NCBI GenBank assembly: GCA_015178975.1
Contig: WHVD01000142.1
Coordinates: forward strand, 124,001 to 188,000
Length of the DNA: 64,000 nucleotides
DNA from: Hysterangium stoloniferum
Taxonomy: Eukaryota > Basidiomycota > Agaricomycetes > Hysterangiales > Hysterangiaceae
Reading direction: 5' to 3'
Shown in pieces: positions 33,644-45,948 of this stretch. The position numbers and the translations under genes are program-made. The notes below the pieces were generated by a model. It was not told the origin of the DNA, did no database searches, and saw only the letters and a program-made list of their open reading frames with translations. Numbering within the stretch: position 1 is the first letter of the stretch; every line of letters begins with the position of its first letter.

Positions 33644-34645
33644 CTAGTACTTGGTATGACCTCCTTGAGCCTTGACCACTGCTGCAACCCTCCTAAGAAT
33701 ACTTTCAATCAAATTCTGGCACACTTCTGGCATTATTTTATCCCACTCTACTTGGACCCCCTCCCACAACTCCAATATCCCTCCTAGGGTCCTCTCATAC
33801 TTTCCCAGCTACTTTTTCAGATGATCCCAGAGATATTAAATAGGATTGAGGTCAGGGGACTGTGCTGGCCTAGGAAGGACTTTGTATCCATGATCTTCAA
33901 ACCAAGTTGTAGCTTTCTTGGACTTGTGCTTGGGATCATTATCCTGCTGGAAGATGATAGTGGAGGGATTTTTGCCTTCTCTGGAGTTCATCTTGCAGAA
34001 TATTGGTGTATAACTCTCCATCCATCCTCCCATCAATCTTGTATACATACCCAACTCCCTCCCACAGCATGTAGCCCCACATCATTGGAGATCCAAACTT
34101 TACAGTCTCCTTCACAAGCCTATCACTCAGACCCTCCTCTGCCTTCTTCCAAGCCCACCTCTTCCCATCTGACCCAGCCTATTCATTTTTGTCTCATCAG
34201 ACCATACAACAATCTTCCAGTCCTCTATAGTCTAATCCAAATGAGCCAGAGCAAAATCCATCCTCTCCTTCCTATGCCTCTTGGTAAGAAGGGGCTTCTT
34301 GGCCTTTACCCTAGCTTTCATACCAGTTAAGTTCAGGGTTATGAGCTGTCTGGGATATGAGAGACTGGTTGGTAGTGTTCTGAAGGATCTGGGTGATCTG
34401 AGAGGCATTTTCAGCCTTCCCTGAGGTGATGAGATACTGGGTATAGTGACTATCAACCTCAGAAAGCTTGGAAGGATGTCTACCAGTGGACTTCTTCAGG
34501 TAAGGATGATGTTTTCTGTGAAGTCTGGAGATGGTACTGATGTGTAGACCAGTGGATGATGAAATCTGGTGGGCAGAATGACCAGAATCCAAGAGGGAGA
34601 GGATGTATTTGCATTGAGAAATATGTAGAAGAGGCTGTATGCTGG
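33644..34645 (-). pseudogene. Transposase of M1
   Basis: Cut-and-paste transposase. HTH domain near 34600-34320 (ILSLLDSGHSAHQISS, then GRHPSKLSEVDSHYTQ), first catalytic Asp in VVWSDETKMNRLG (about 34190), second in FQQDNDPKHKSK (about 33940), then RPAQSPDLNPI followed by TAA exactly where the third acidic residue (Glu of NPIE) belongs, then YLWDHLKK and a C-terminus ending at TAG 33644. Reading frame changes at least twice. A few N-terminal codons lie past the N1 LTR at 35280-35300. Inactive. Confidence 0.88.
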
Positions 34646-35279
34646 TGTGAAGAGTGGTGGAAGTTCTAACCATTCTATATACGAAGAATATTGACTGTTT
34701 AGGTACGATACGTAGATGTATTGACTGTCTAAGTCTAATACAGGCCGAATAAGTATTGACTACGTAGTTCAATATGATTGAGTGAAGTAGCTATCTAAAG
34801 TAAGGTAGAGAGCTAAAATGAGTAAAGAGAATCGACTGTTAAGTGCGATTCCAAGTGATTGCTCGAGTGTAGAAAAGAGTAACAAGAGAGTCAAATGGTA
34901 GAGTAGCGCGGATGTAGTCCGCGCGGATTTGATATATAGATGGAGTTTCGACTGGTACAGTTCGAAACTCTGATTGCGTGGATGGTTGAAGCCCGTATGT
35001 AATGGTCGAGACAATACCCCAATCACAACTTACAGGACACTAACTGGGTGTCTGGATAAGTCGTGGTTGCTGGGTAAAAGTGTCTGAGTTTTAACTATGG
35101 GCGCTAGAATACATAAGTCTGGTGTGTATGCACCCACAAGAGTCGATGTACCGCATACATAGGTCATCGAACTAATTATAAGTGTATAATAAAATAGAGA
35201 GAGTAGAAATAATAAAGGAAATATAGTATGAGCTCATTCAGACTATATTTCCTGAGTATATTTCGCTGTACCTCTCACA
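34646..35279 (-). repeat. Solo alpha LTR, family N (N1)
   Basis: 634 bp, TSD GCTGG at 34641-34645 and 35280-35284. Same family as 37993 and 57733. Interrupts the start of the M1 transposase. Confidence 0.92.
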
Positions 35280-36221
35280 GCTGGAATCAACAAGACTGTT
35301 GTGGTCTGTTTGTCATGTGTTAAATGTTTTGAACATCTCACATGATTACACAATCAACTACAATCTAACAATGGATCAGAAACACCAGTACAACCTGCCC
35401 TTTCATATACAGAACAAAAGCAAAAAAAGGGTTGCAATGATACTCCTGTACAAAATATTTAATATCTCAACAATGAGTGAATATTTTTGAACAAACTTGC
35501 TTATCATGTCAAGGTTCAGAAACAGGGCTTTCTAACTTATATTTCTCCCTAATTTTAGCTAATTTATTTCTGGAGTAATTTACTGAACATTGCAACCCTT
35601 TTTTTGCTTACTGTACACTAACCTACAGGCTCTACTGTGATACTAACTTATCAGGATCTTAATGTAGTCTTAAGGATCTTGCAAGGATATTCTCAGTATT
35701 TATTTATGCCTAAAACTGGGAGAGACTAGAATTATAATTATAATTTCAAACAATGTAACAAAAATTGTTTATTACTTAAGTTGATAGCCAACTACTCAAC
35801 TAAGAGGTGGCAAGGGGGAACAAAGAAAAGTCAACAACTCAGATTGAGGTGACAAGGGGAACAACAGATAAATCAACAACTCAGATTGAGGTGACAAGGG
35901 ATCTGATTGGGCCAACTGGCAAGGGTTCCAGCAACTCAAATTGAGGTGGAAGTAGATGTCCAATCGCCCAGATTGGGGTGGAATAAGCTGCTTGTTGCAG
36001 GGACACACAGACATGGTGATAATAGGTTGATAAAAAGTTATATTTTCACAGCTGGAGCAGAGCTCCTTATATATACTAGGATCTGTGACATTTTGAAACA
36101 TTTAGAACTTTATTTCTATCCTATTTTAGCTATTCTACCTGGAAACTGCTAGAATGTTTTGAAAATTTCCACCATTCTCCACTGTAGCATATACAATGAT
36201 GTAATTGATGATGTAATTTTC

Positions 36222-37409
36222 TGTTACGACCTGTTCCCAGATGTTTCAATATCTGACTTCCAATCTCTGACTATGGAACATCATAGTTACCATATCATCC
36301 GCGTTTGTCCCTTGTTCCATATTTGGTAATTTGTCCGTTGACAAGTAATTCACTCGTTTGTTTGTTGTATTCCCGTTTCGGAATATTGTCTCCCTAATAT
36401 GTCTTATTGTATTTCCGTTTTAAGAACACTTCTGTTTCCGTCTTATTATGGTCTTAGTCTGTGTGAAGGGTATGCATATATCATGATTGGACTGTGGAAT
36501 AATACATATATTATAGTATTATATTATTTAGTTCTTACTCTTTTTCCCTAACTCTCTAGATCTTCGAGCATACCCGTATTTCTGAGTTCGAAGTCTTGTG
36601 TATATCTATGGGCGCTCTCAGCGCTAAATAGAGACAACTTTTTACCCAGCAGACACCACTTCGTAACGACTCAGACGTCGAATAACGAGAGGTGTCAAGG
36701 GTAGTATCTCAGCTACCATAAAGGTAGCATTCTCTAGTCTACTAATAGCCTTTTGAACTCGAACCGCTAAGGTCGAGTTCCGCTTTCAAGACTTTGCGCT
36801 CGTCGACACCGTAGTCGACTCACGCTACTAATACTCTATCCTAGACACTCAGTCTTTAGCTGAGTATCTTTCTTATTTCTAGCTACTAGTTGTACCGTAA
36901 AAGGTCAACTCGTTATCTTACTGTTCTAAGCCGTCACGAGCAACTATACAGTTGCTCTTGAGGCGTGCAGTGCGTTCTTATACTAGTACTAACAGTCTAG
37001 TAGTCTATAGTATTGTACTGACGGTCAATACTCTCTAATAGTAGTTGAATAAACACTATTCTTCGTATATAGAGCAGTCAGAATCCACCACTCTTCACAG
37101 TTTGTAGTACAATAACAAGTAGACTTATATTAGTTTCCGCAAATTTGTACTTTACCTTAGATCTGATATCGACTTAGTTTCTTATTCCTCCTCCCATCTT
37201 TCTGTACGCTCGATATTCGGAACTCTTCGGAACTCTGAATATCTGTATCTTCCATCGTAAGCCTTACTTCCGAAATTAAGGACTTTGACCGTTTGCGTAG
37301 AGGCGCAGCACATAAGCTGAAGCCAACGTCCTGATCCTATCCGACAGTTCCCGACTTTCCGGTGACTTCCTGATAGTTCCGGAATAAGTTTCCGACACAG
37401 CACTTAACA
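36222..37409 (+). repeat. Solo beta LTR, family P (P1), with nested A5
   Basis: TGTTACGACCTG... to ...GCACTTAACA, TSD TTTTC at 36217-36221 and 37410-37414. Contains the beta stem-loop near 37305. Confidence 0.88.
36462..37099 (+). repeat. Solo alpha LTR, family A (A5)
   Basis: 638 bp in P1; flanks GTCTG (36457-36461) and GTTTG (37100-37104), one transition apart. Confidence 0.9.
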
Positions 37410-37784
37410 TTTTCCCACACATCATGAGGTCACTGCATGCATGTCACACTACTCTTTGTGTTTGTGACAAGTCGTTGCATTTTGTGACTGTCACTTGTTG
37501 TGATGATGGTCACTTGTTGTGACAAATATTCCTGTGCATCATGTAATAAGCACTAGGTGGCCAGTTTGAAGATGTATGTACATACAGTTAAAAATGAATA
37601 AAAGATAGAAATTCTGTGGCTCGCTCAGTTTATAAGATAAAAATACAAAATAAATTGCATAATTTCAAGGGAATATTGAACAATTTTATCATCAAGATAT
37701 AAGTACATTTAAAGAGCCTTTGTTAGCAATATTGTTTTGGGGAAATTGAGAAAAATAGAAAAAACCTTAAAAATACATGACAGG

Positions 37785-38888
37785 TGTGAGGAGTATGCTT
37801 TTACCACAGTTTCATTATGGTAAAACACTCCTTTTATTTTATTTATATTTTATACATTTTATTCATATTTTTCTATCCTTTATATTCTTCGAATATTGCA
37901 CCATTTTATTAGTTCGAAGCTTTGTGTATACTTGTGGGTGCACTTGGCACCAAATAGAACTCAGACACACTTTTTACCCAAGCACCATTACTTGTGAGAG
38001 GTATGGTGAAATACACTCAGGAAATATAGTCAGATGAGCTCTTACTATATCTCCTTTATTATTTCTATTTTCTCTCTTTTATTATATCTATAATTAGTTC
38101 GACGACCTATGTATGCGGTACATCGACTCTTGTGGGCGCACACGCAGACTTATGTATTCTAGTGCCCGTAGTTTAGAACTCAGACACTTTTTACACTGCA
38201 ACCACGACTTACCCAGACACCCATTAGTGTCCTGTAAGTTGTGATTGGTGTATCATCTCGACCGTCACAGACGGGCTTTAGCTACTCATTCAAACTGAGT
38301 TTCGAACTGTATCAGTCGAAACTCAATCCTTATCTCAACTCGCGTGGACCACATCCACGCTACTCTATTATTCGACTCTCTAACTACTCTACTTGCACTC
38401 GAGCAGTTGTCCAGAATCGCACTTAACCAGTCGATTCTGCTTATTCGTTCTAGCTATCTACCTTACTTTAGATAGCTACTTCTCTCTACCGTATTGAACT
38501 AAATAGTCAATACGCGTTCAGTCCGTATTAGACTTAGACAGTCAATACATCGTGGTATCGTACTTCAATGGTTGATATTCTTCGTATATAGAACGGTTAG
38601 AACTTCTACCACTCTTCACACCACTTGTAAGACATAAACTAGGTCTACTATGAGTGGTGATCAGGGTAACGTGTCAGCTACCACATAGGTAGCATTATCT
38701 GAACTACTGAACACTTCTGGCCTCAAACTATAACAGCCGAGGCCTCCACTCGATCCATCACACTCATTGACTCCTGCATCATCTAGTGCTCTCTCACTTT
38801 CTCTCATATCACACCAAATAGGTCGATTCCTCCTCTTCTACTCATTTCTTCGTATATAGAATGGTCAGAACTTCCACCACTCTTCACA
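37785..38888 (+). repeat. Solo alpha LTR, family D (D3), with nested N2
   Basis: TGTGAGGAGTATGC... to ...CACTCTTCACA, TSD ACAGG at 37780-37784 and 38889-38893. Inserted at the junction of K1 with GTAC satellite. Confidence 0.9.
37993..38620 (+). repeat. Solo alpha LTR, family N (N2)
   Basis: 628 bp inside D3; flanks TTACT and CCACT, consistent with a decayed TSD. Nearly the same as N3 at 57733. Confidence 0.85.
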
Positions 38889-38944
38889 ACAGGTACAGGT
38901 GGTACCACACTTACTGCCTGTAGTATGTGCAGTACAGGCAGTAC

Positions 38945-39666
38945 TGTTAAGAACTGAAAACTGACTAATGTCGGTGGCCGACAGGGACTGATCGGAAGGA
39001 CTTGGCTTCAGCTTATGTGCTGCGCCCTCGCAAATATCCATAGGGTGTCCTTAGATTCGGGCGGGCGAAGACTAACCCTAAAGAGCTCTTTTCAGCGAGA
39101 TACCGATCGGAACCAAATGACAAGTTGAGCGTCAGGCCAAGGGGTCGGGGCCAGGAGTGGGCGAGCGCACGTGGAGGCGGATGGGGGGATTCTTAGTATG
39201 AGACTATTACAGATGTATGAGGGTATTCTGAGTCAATATTCTGATTGCCTAGTAACTACAACTACAGCGGGTTCATATACAAGTAACAGGTGTCTAGAAA
39301 ATACTAATGAGGAGAAGGGCGGAAAACGGTATTAACAATAAGCTTGACTAGGAACGGGAAGTTTATGATTAGTTCGGAGGCCGATGATAACCAAGAGTGG
39401 GATTACGATAAAAGGAAATAGTTCAAGGACTACAAATATAGATAGATATATGTGAAACATAAGATTGAACGGATCAACATAATAAAAGGGGATGTATCAA
39501 AGTTTGACCAGACAATATGAGTTATTTTGATGTGGGCATAAACGGAGTTTGATCTTCATGAAAACATTCGTCAGCTTCGGGGCCAATGGTTTCCGAGATG
39601 GTGACTTGAAACGTTGATAAGTGGCGATAACCTCGGGACCGATAGGGTTGCGACACGGTTGTAACA
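38945..39666 (-). repeat. Solo beta LTR, family B (B4)
   Basis: 722 bp, TSD AGTAC at 38940-38944 and 39667-39671, in satellite sequence. Confidence 0.92.
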
Positions 39667-39701
39667 AGTACGTGCAGTACAGGCAGTACATGCAGTACAG
39701 G

Positions 39702-40177
39702 TGTGAGGAGTATGCTTTTACCACAGTTTCATTGTGGTAAAACACTCCTTTTATTTTATTTATATTTTACACATTTTATTCATATTTTTATATCCTTTAT
39801 ATTCTTCAAATATTTCACCATTTTATTAGTTTGAAGCTTTGTGTATACTTGTGGGTGCACTCGGCACCAAATGAAACTCAGACACACTTTTATCCAAGCA
39901 CCACCACTCGTAAGACATAAACTAGGTCTACTACGAGTGGTGATCAGGATAACGTGTCAGCTACCACATAGGTAGCATTATCTGAACTACTGAACACTTC
40001 TGGCCTCGAACTATAACAGTCGAGGCCTCCACTCAATCCATTGCACTTGTTGACTCCTGCATCATCTAGTGCTCTCTCTCTCTCACTTTCTCCCATATCA
40101 CACCGAATAGGTAAATTCCTCCTCTTCTACTCATTTCTTCATATATAGAATGGTCAGAACTTATACCACTCTTCACA
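39702..40177 (+). repeat. Solo alpha LTR, family D (D4)
   Basis: 476 bp, TSD ACAGG at 39697-39701 and 40178-40182, in satellite sequence. The least interrupted D copy in the window. Confidence 0.92.
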
Positions 40178-40367
40178 ACAGGCGGTACAGGCAGAGGACT
40201 TATTTCTCTCCTTGTTGATATCAACTACTCTTCCTAATACCTCAGAGAAATATGTGGCTAAGTCCAGAGGCTTGTAGCATTAGTGTTCTTTGTGGGAAGG
40301 GTCCTTGTTCCATATTAAGTAGAGTTATTTTTAGACTACTGGGTGCCTATGGGTCACACCTCACAGG

Positions 40368-40908
40368 TGTTATGACCTGTGCTCAGAATCCTGGACAACC
40401 ATACTGGATTCCCTTTTAGGCTATTTCCTTATGTCCCGATTAGTATGCCCTATATGTCTGAATACATTATGTCTTTCACCTAGTTTGTATTCTCCAAGTA
40501 TCGGAAACCCATACCTGTTGTATTTCTGATTAGTTATGCTCTTGTTCTACTTTAGGAACTTTCCTTGTCTCCTCATTAGTACTGTGAGATACTGGAAATA
40601 TGTATATATACCAAACTGTAAAGTAGTTACAGGACAATCAGAATATCGACTAAGTTGCTCTACTAGTTCTTCACTCTTCTCTCAGACCTCCAATCTTCCC
40701 TCTCTCTATCTCTGCCCCCCCCCCCCCCTTACCAACCTGGGGATCTGACAGCTTGTCTACTGTCAGATTCCCAATAGATAAGTTCTTGGACATTTGAAAT
40801 TTAAGGACAACTGATGGTAACTTTGTGAGGGCACAACACACAAGTTGAAGCCATGTCCTTCCATTTGGACTCTGTCAGACTTCTGACCTTGTGACATGCA
40901 ACTTAACA
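40368..40908 (+). repeat. Solo beta LTR, family F (F2)
   Basis: 541 bp, TGTTATGACCTGTG... to ...GCAACTTAACA; flanks ACAGG and ATAGG, one transition apart. The 160 bp before it (40205-40367) show nothing I can assign. Confidence 0.8.
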
Positions 40909-41773
40909 ATAGGGGGAATTCCTTAGACAGTTTCTCTTTGGATTCTCTCCTGTTAGGTGAGCTAGATAGTTATTTGTATATATACATATATCATTCTAAT
41001 ATACTTTGGATTCCCTCCTGCTAGCCTAGTGTGGGTACTACAGGTAGTAGGGGTTACCCTTACAGTAGAAACTGTCTGCCAAAAATGGGCTGGATGACTG
41101 CAGCTAAAGCATGTAGGATTCCACTGAGGAGTTCCAGGACTTAGCTAGCAACACATCCTCCCCAGTACTTCTTATTCTTGATTGCTTTGAGGTTCCAGAA
41201 GTTGGAGTCAGACCACCAAAGATGTCCATGTGTGGCCCTCATATCAGAAACCCTCACTCTGAGATACTCAGACTTCAAGGGTTAGGAGACACCCAAGGAC
41301 ACCCATGATTTATAGTATGAGATCTCTCTGTCAATATTTTGGTTTGTTTGACACCACTGCCTATGCTGCACATACTGCCTGTGCAATGATGGTGACAATG
41401 GCAAGCAGCCTTCTGTGGTAAGTCTGCATGGAAAGAAGCCCCCCAGATATGCCAGTAGTGATCAAGGAAGGAAATGACATCCAGGATGTTGTATAACTTG
41501 AAACATCTGGCAAGTGATCAAGTCACTAGAGAGGCTCAGGATTTGTCAGCTGAATTGCAGCAGATGGTCAGATGTCAAAGACAGCTTGAGCCCTCTTCCA
41601 AGGATGTTTCTGTACAAATCAAAGTCCTTGTTCCATATTCATCCCCTGAAGATTCTACACAGTCTTCATCTCAGGTAGGAGTTTCAGTTGCACAGTGCCC
41701 CTCTGAGGTTTATACCAATGATTTATTGATGGCATGTGGGTTTATGATCCATAAGAGAGGCTGTAATAGCATA
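40909..41773. other. Unassigned stretch with a short ORF
   Basis: No repeat family in the window matches this stretch. A TATATA-rich palindromic patch lies near 40970-41000. A plus-strand ORF at 41474-41779 (101 codons, starting MTSRMLYNLKHLASD) has no recognisable motif and ends in the M2 terminus; it may be chance or a decayed element gene. Confidence 0.3.
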
Positions 41774-42153
41774 CAGTGACTCAAAAAACCCTTCCAATGT
41801 TTGGTACTTCAGATGTATATCCTTGATAACTCAGAGGATAAAAATGCAGAAATATCAAAAGTATTTGTGAGCATGCTCTATCATATATAGATCGTGGAAA
41901 TACAATTTCATTATATAAGCTCCAAATATGGAAATACTACAAATATATATATACAGGAGACTCATTGGAAGGGCTTTTTGACTGGCAGCCTTGATGGCTA
42001 TAAATGCTTATAGTCATGTGACCTTGTTGATTGTTCACCTCCAACTGGGTCCTATCAACAAAATCACATGATGTCACATGATGTCACATGACCACATTGT
42101 GCTGGAGTATAAATACATAGCCTTTAGCAACTAGCAATGTCCCAATTCCCAAA

Positions 42154-43045
42154 ATGTGCACTTTGTCTCTTGCCAGCCAGAATCATATCCTCTCACTGCT
42201 TGATGCTGGCCATACAGCTAGCCAAATTACAGCTCCTACTGGCTATGGCATTGGCACAGTCTTTAGACTTTACTCCAAGCATTGTTGTCATCTCTCTAAG
42301 TCTATTGGTGGTCACCCCTCCAAGCTTTCCCCTACCAATATTCACTATGCACAGCATCTCATCAGCTCTGGGAAGGCTGACACTGCTTTTGATGTGGCCA
42401 AAGCTCTTAAGAATGTCACCAACCAGTCCATCTGTACCCAAACTGTGTGCAATAGTCTCAATATGGTTGGGGGTGCCACAATAACCCTTCCAATGTTTGG
42501 TACTTCAGATTTACATCCCTGATAACTCAGAGAATAAAAATGCAAAAATATCAAAGATATTTGTGAATATGCTCTATCATATCTATATTATGGAAATACA
42601 GTGCAATTACATAAGCTCCAAATATGGAAATACTACAAATATTTATATATAGGAGACTCATTGGAAAGGACTTTTTGTGAGGTTTGGAGATGGATTTGTG
42701 ATATTATGGGGCTACATGCTGTGGGAAGGACCTGGGTATTCTTTCAAGATAGATGAGAGGATGGATGAGTACCTTTATCTCAAGATTATGGAGGAGAATC
42801 TTCAAGCCAGCCTCAGCTATTATGGAAAATATGTGGGTAATGTCATCTTTCAGCAAGATCATGACCCTGAACACACCTGCAAGAAGGCCCAGACTTTGTT
42901 TCAAGATAATGATTTTAATGTCCTCCCATGGCCAGCACATTTTCCAGACCTCAACCCCATTGAATACTTGTGGGATCATAAAAAGAGGAGGTTAAGGGAG
43001 ACTGGAGTTGTGGGAGAGGGTGGAGGAGGAGTGGAACAAAATTGA
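42154..43045 (+). pseudogene. Transposase of M2, centre replaced
   Basis: The N-terminal part (42154-42470) has the two HTH regions (HILSLLDAGHTASQITA, GGHPSKLSPTNIHYAQH). The C-terminal part (about 42677-43045) has GDGFVILWGYMLWEGPGY, FQQDHDPEHTCKKA (second catalytic residue; canonical NDPKHT is changed), and LPWPAHFPDLNPIEYLWDH with the third acidic residue. Between them, where the segment with the first catalytic Asp (WSDETK) belongs, is a copy of the terminal arm. About 75 residues are gone, so the gene cannot make a working enzyme. Confidence 0.85.
42472..42682. repeat. Copy of the M2 terminal arm inside the transposase gene
   Basis: Repeats the 41774-41985 arm in the same orientation: ACCCTTCCAATGTTTGGTAC... 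through GGAGACTCATTGGAAAGGAC. Its outermost CAGTGACTCA is degraded. Confidence 0.8.
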
Positions 43046-44141
43046 TGTAGAGGTGTGTCAGAATTTGATTGAGAGTATGCCTAGAAGGGTTGCAGGTATG
43101 TTGAAGGCAAAGGACAACCATACTAAGTACTGAATATTAGTAGTTTTGTGGGTCAGAGGTGTCAGCCAAAAAACTCTTCCAATGAGTCTTCTGTATATAT
43201 ATATTTGTAGTATTTCCATATTTGGAGCTTATGTAATGGCATTGTATTTCAATAATCTAGATAGAGAGAGCATATTCAAAAATATTTTTGATATTTTTGC
43301 AATTTTCTCCTCTGAGTTATCAAGGATATACAGTTGAAGTACCAAACATTGGAAGGGTTTTTTGAGTCACTGTATATGAGCTCATATTATGCTATTATAT
43401 CTTAGTTAATTTATTATAATTTTTAACTAATTCTTTATATTTTATTTACTTAGTTATTGCCTTTCAGCACATTGCTTGCTCCAATTTGCGCATTTTTGGA
43501 GTCACATGACCTATTAGATAAGCCTCCAGTGTCGGGATATCACACAAGTCATGGATGTGACTACTCGAGTCATTATTTGATTCTGCTGACTCATTATTTG
43601 ATTCCGCTGACTCATCAATTGCCTCTGTCCCGGGACCACAGCCTTGAACCTTCATGTTCAAGCCAAAGGTTGGAACCCTTGTCTTAGAGAGGGGAATCAC
43701 ATGGTAAATAAAGGGTAAAAAATAAGTAGAATATAAGGTCATTATGACCTAAATAATGACCTCATAAAATAAATAAATAGTTAAATATTTAGTTATCAAA
43801 ATGTATATAAGGAGGGCCAAGTTTCCAATAAAATCAATCTATCTCACATATTTTTACTGCACAGCTCAGAAGCTTATCTAATCATCCTAAGGACAATAAT
43901 AGCCTTAGTCTGATACACTAACTGCAAGCACCTACACTTGCAGAATCTTGAATCTTTGTCAGCAACTCTTGAACTTAGCTAATCATCTAAGTTCCCCAGC
44001 CTCACAGCTACCCTTAGGCTTATTAATTACATAATAAACCTAATAAGTATTCTTACTGAAATCCCTGCCAATACTAGATTATTCAAGGCCCAGCCCTAAG
44101 TTTATTGAATTAATCAAGTACAAGCACTCAAATAATCCAAC

Positions 44142-44881
44142 TGTTATGACCGTGTCGCAACCCGACGGTCCCCGAGGTTATCACCACCTATCGACAATTC
44201 AAGTCATCGTTCAAGTCATCATATCAGAAACTGTCGGTCACCCGACACTGACATATGCTTTCGCGGTGATCAAACTCTGTTTATGCCCCCGTCAAAATAT
44301 ACTCATACTATCTGGTTAAACTCTGATACATCCCTTTTATTATGATGATCTGTTCTACTCTATATTTCACATATATCTATATATACTTGTAACCCTCGGA
44401 CTATTTCCTTTTCTCATAATCCCACTCTCAGTTATTTCACGGCCTCCGAACTAATCATAACCTTCCTGTTCCTAGTCAAGCTTATTTGTCAATACTGCTT
44501 TCCACTCTTCTCCTAGTTAGTATTTTCTAGATGCCGAATATTTGTATATGAACCCGCTGTAGTTGTAGTTACTAGGCAATCATAATATCAACTCAGAATA
44601 CCCTCTCACACCTCTAGAAGTCTCATACTAAGTATCCTGCTATCCACCTTCACATATGCTCACCCACTCTCAGTTCCTCACCCTTGGCCCGACACTTGAC
44701 TTATCCTTCAGTTCCGATCGGTAACTCGCTGAGAGGTACTCGATAGGACTAGTCTTCACCAGTCCAAAATTTAAGGACACACAACAGATAATTGCAAGGG
44801 CACAGCACATAAGCTGAAGCCAAGTCCTTCTGATTGGTCCCCATCGGCCTACCGACATTAGTCAGTTTTCAGTTCTTAACA
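44142..44881 (+). repeat. Solo beta LTR, family B (B5)
   Basis: 740 bp, TGTTATGACCGTGTCG... to ...CAGTTCTTAACA; flanks CCAAC and CCAAG, one base apart. Confidence 0.85.
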
Positions 44882-44886
44882 CCAAG

Positions 44887-45569
44887 TGTGAAGGATAAGT
44901 CATATAGGAGGTGCGGCTAAAGGCTCTAAGCCTTACTCCTTAACCGCTTTATAATCTCATTATTCTCTTTATGTTCTATATTTTTATTCTATTTCTATAT
45001 CTCATAAATACGGGTCAAACCCCCTTTATTTAGTTCGAGAGTCCATGTATGCTTGTGGGTGCTCTCGCCAACACGAAGTATGCGCATGTCACAAGTAGTA
45101 GTCACACGGATAGAAACTCAGACACTTTTCAACCCCGACAACCATCACCTGCACACGCAAGTACTGGTTCAGGGCCTAGTCTGAAACTAGTCTTCGTTTT
45201 ATCTCTCTTACTATATCTACAGTAACTACACTTTGCACTGAAACAGTCAAAGTCAGTTACTACCACTCGACTTGACTTCTACCTCTTGATTCGCGCAGTA
45301 AGAATATCCATCGTAGTTCATGTTCTTAGAATATTCTCTCTCCCTCACAATACATACTCTCTCTCCGCTACTTGGCCGTTAGTCCAGCTAGCTATGCAAT
45401 CGGACCGTACCGCAAGGTCGATCCGCTCTTGTAATTATTTACCGATTGCACCTTAAGGGTCAATTGTAATCTATACTTGATAACTTCATACTACTAGTCG
45501 GTTGTATTTCGTACTATCGTTAGTCGATAACGATCGCACATTGAGTAGTAAACTACTCGACCCTTTACA
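44887..45569 (+). repeat. Solo alpha LTR, family R (R1)
   Basis: 683 bp, TGTGAAGGATAAGTC... to ...CGACCCTTTACA, TSD CCAAG at 44882-44886 and 45570-45574. The only R copy here. Contains several dyads (for example ACTTTG...CAAAGT). Confidence 0.88.
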
Positions 45570-45948
45570 CCAAGACACATTATTGTCTCTATTAATAAAT
45601 TATTTAACACCTTGTTAAATAACTATTAATAGTTATAAATAAGCATACAAGAATCCGAAGCTTTATATCAATTTTCTGGTAAGTTACTGCACATATATTC
45701 AGCTTCTATCCCCTATTCTCAAGGAATAGTTCTTTTATTTGCTAAAAGAGTCATATATTGTTCTATTGAACCTTTCAATAATCAAAATAAGCATTGATTT
45801 GAGTTGTTTAAGCTTAATAGTGCAGCTCATTAATCTATCAGTATTTAAATTACTGGACCTTTGCTTGTTTTATTGTTGAAGCTCTGTGACACTATAGCAA
45901 CGATAGCATATATTGAGCTATCTAAGAGAAACCCCTGAATACATTACA

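Larger units (their letters stand above)
33401..35613 (-). mobile_element. Tc1/mariner transposon M1
   Basis: Inverted ends CAGTAAGCAAAAAAAGGG... with TA at 33399-33400 and 35614-35615; the K2 copy shows the empty site (TTTACACTAACC). About 1.58 kb without the nested N1 LTR. Carries a minus-strand transposase. Confidence 0.88.
31170..37782 (+). mobile_element. Gamma element, family K (K1), host of five nested insertions
   Basis: Termini TGTGATGTATTAG (31170) and AATACATGACA (to 37782), TSD GGTAT at left and GGTAC at right (the latter read through the D3 insertion). Interrupted by C4 (31183-33007, holding A4), M1 (33401-35613, holding N1) and P1 (36222-37409, holding A5). Without them it is about 1.4 kb, the size of E1. 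It contains a tandem array of about 30-50 bp units (CAACTCAGATTGAGGTGACA) near 35800-35960 and GTGAC-rich repeats near 37440-37520. No coding capacity. Confidence 0.65.
38889..40204. repeat. GTAC 9-bp satellite, split by LTR insertions
   Basis: Remnants of the GTACAGGCR/GTACATGCR satellite at 38889-38944, 39667-39701 and 40178-40204, separated by B4 and D4. The D3, B4, D4 and F2 target duplications all fall in the repeat unit. Confidence 0.8.
41774..43372 (+). mobile_element. Tc1/mariner transposon M2 with long inverted ends
   Basis: 1,599 bp between TA dinucleotides (41772-41773 and 43373-43374). Outer ends are CAGTGACTCAAAAAACCC... in both orientations, and the inverted repeats extend about 205-220 bp each. 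Each arm also ends internally with an inverted version of its outer end (CATTGGAAGGGCTTTTTGAC near 41975; the mirror near 43155), so a single arm looks like a MITE. Confidence 0.88.
43373..45948 (+). repeat. Gamma repeat, family E (E2), 5'-truncated, with nested B5 and R1
   Basis: Begins inside the E sequence next to the M2 end and finishes at ...CTGAATACATTACA 45948. Interrupted in the CCAA of an AATCCAATAC segment by B5 and R1. The right flank is GTAC satellite. Confidence 0.8.

Noticed and set aside
33821-34330. Plus-strand ORF of 169 codons
   Set aside because: Lies opposite the M1 transposase, whose motifs (SDETK, QQDNDPKH, SPDLNP) are on the minus strand.
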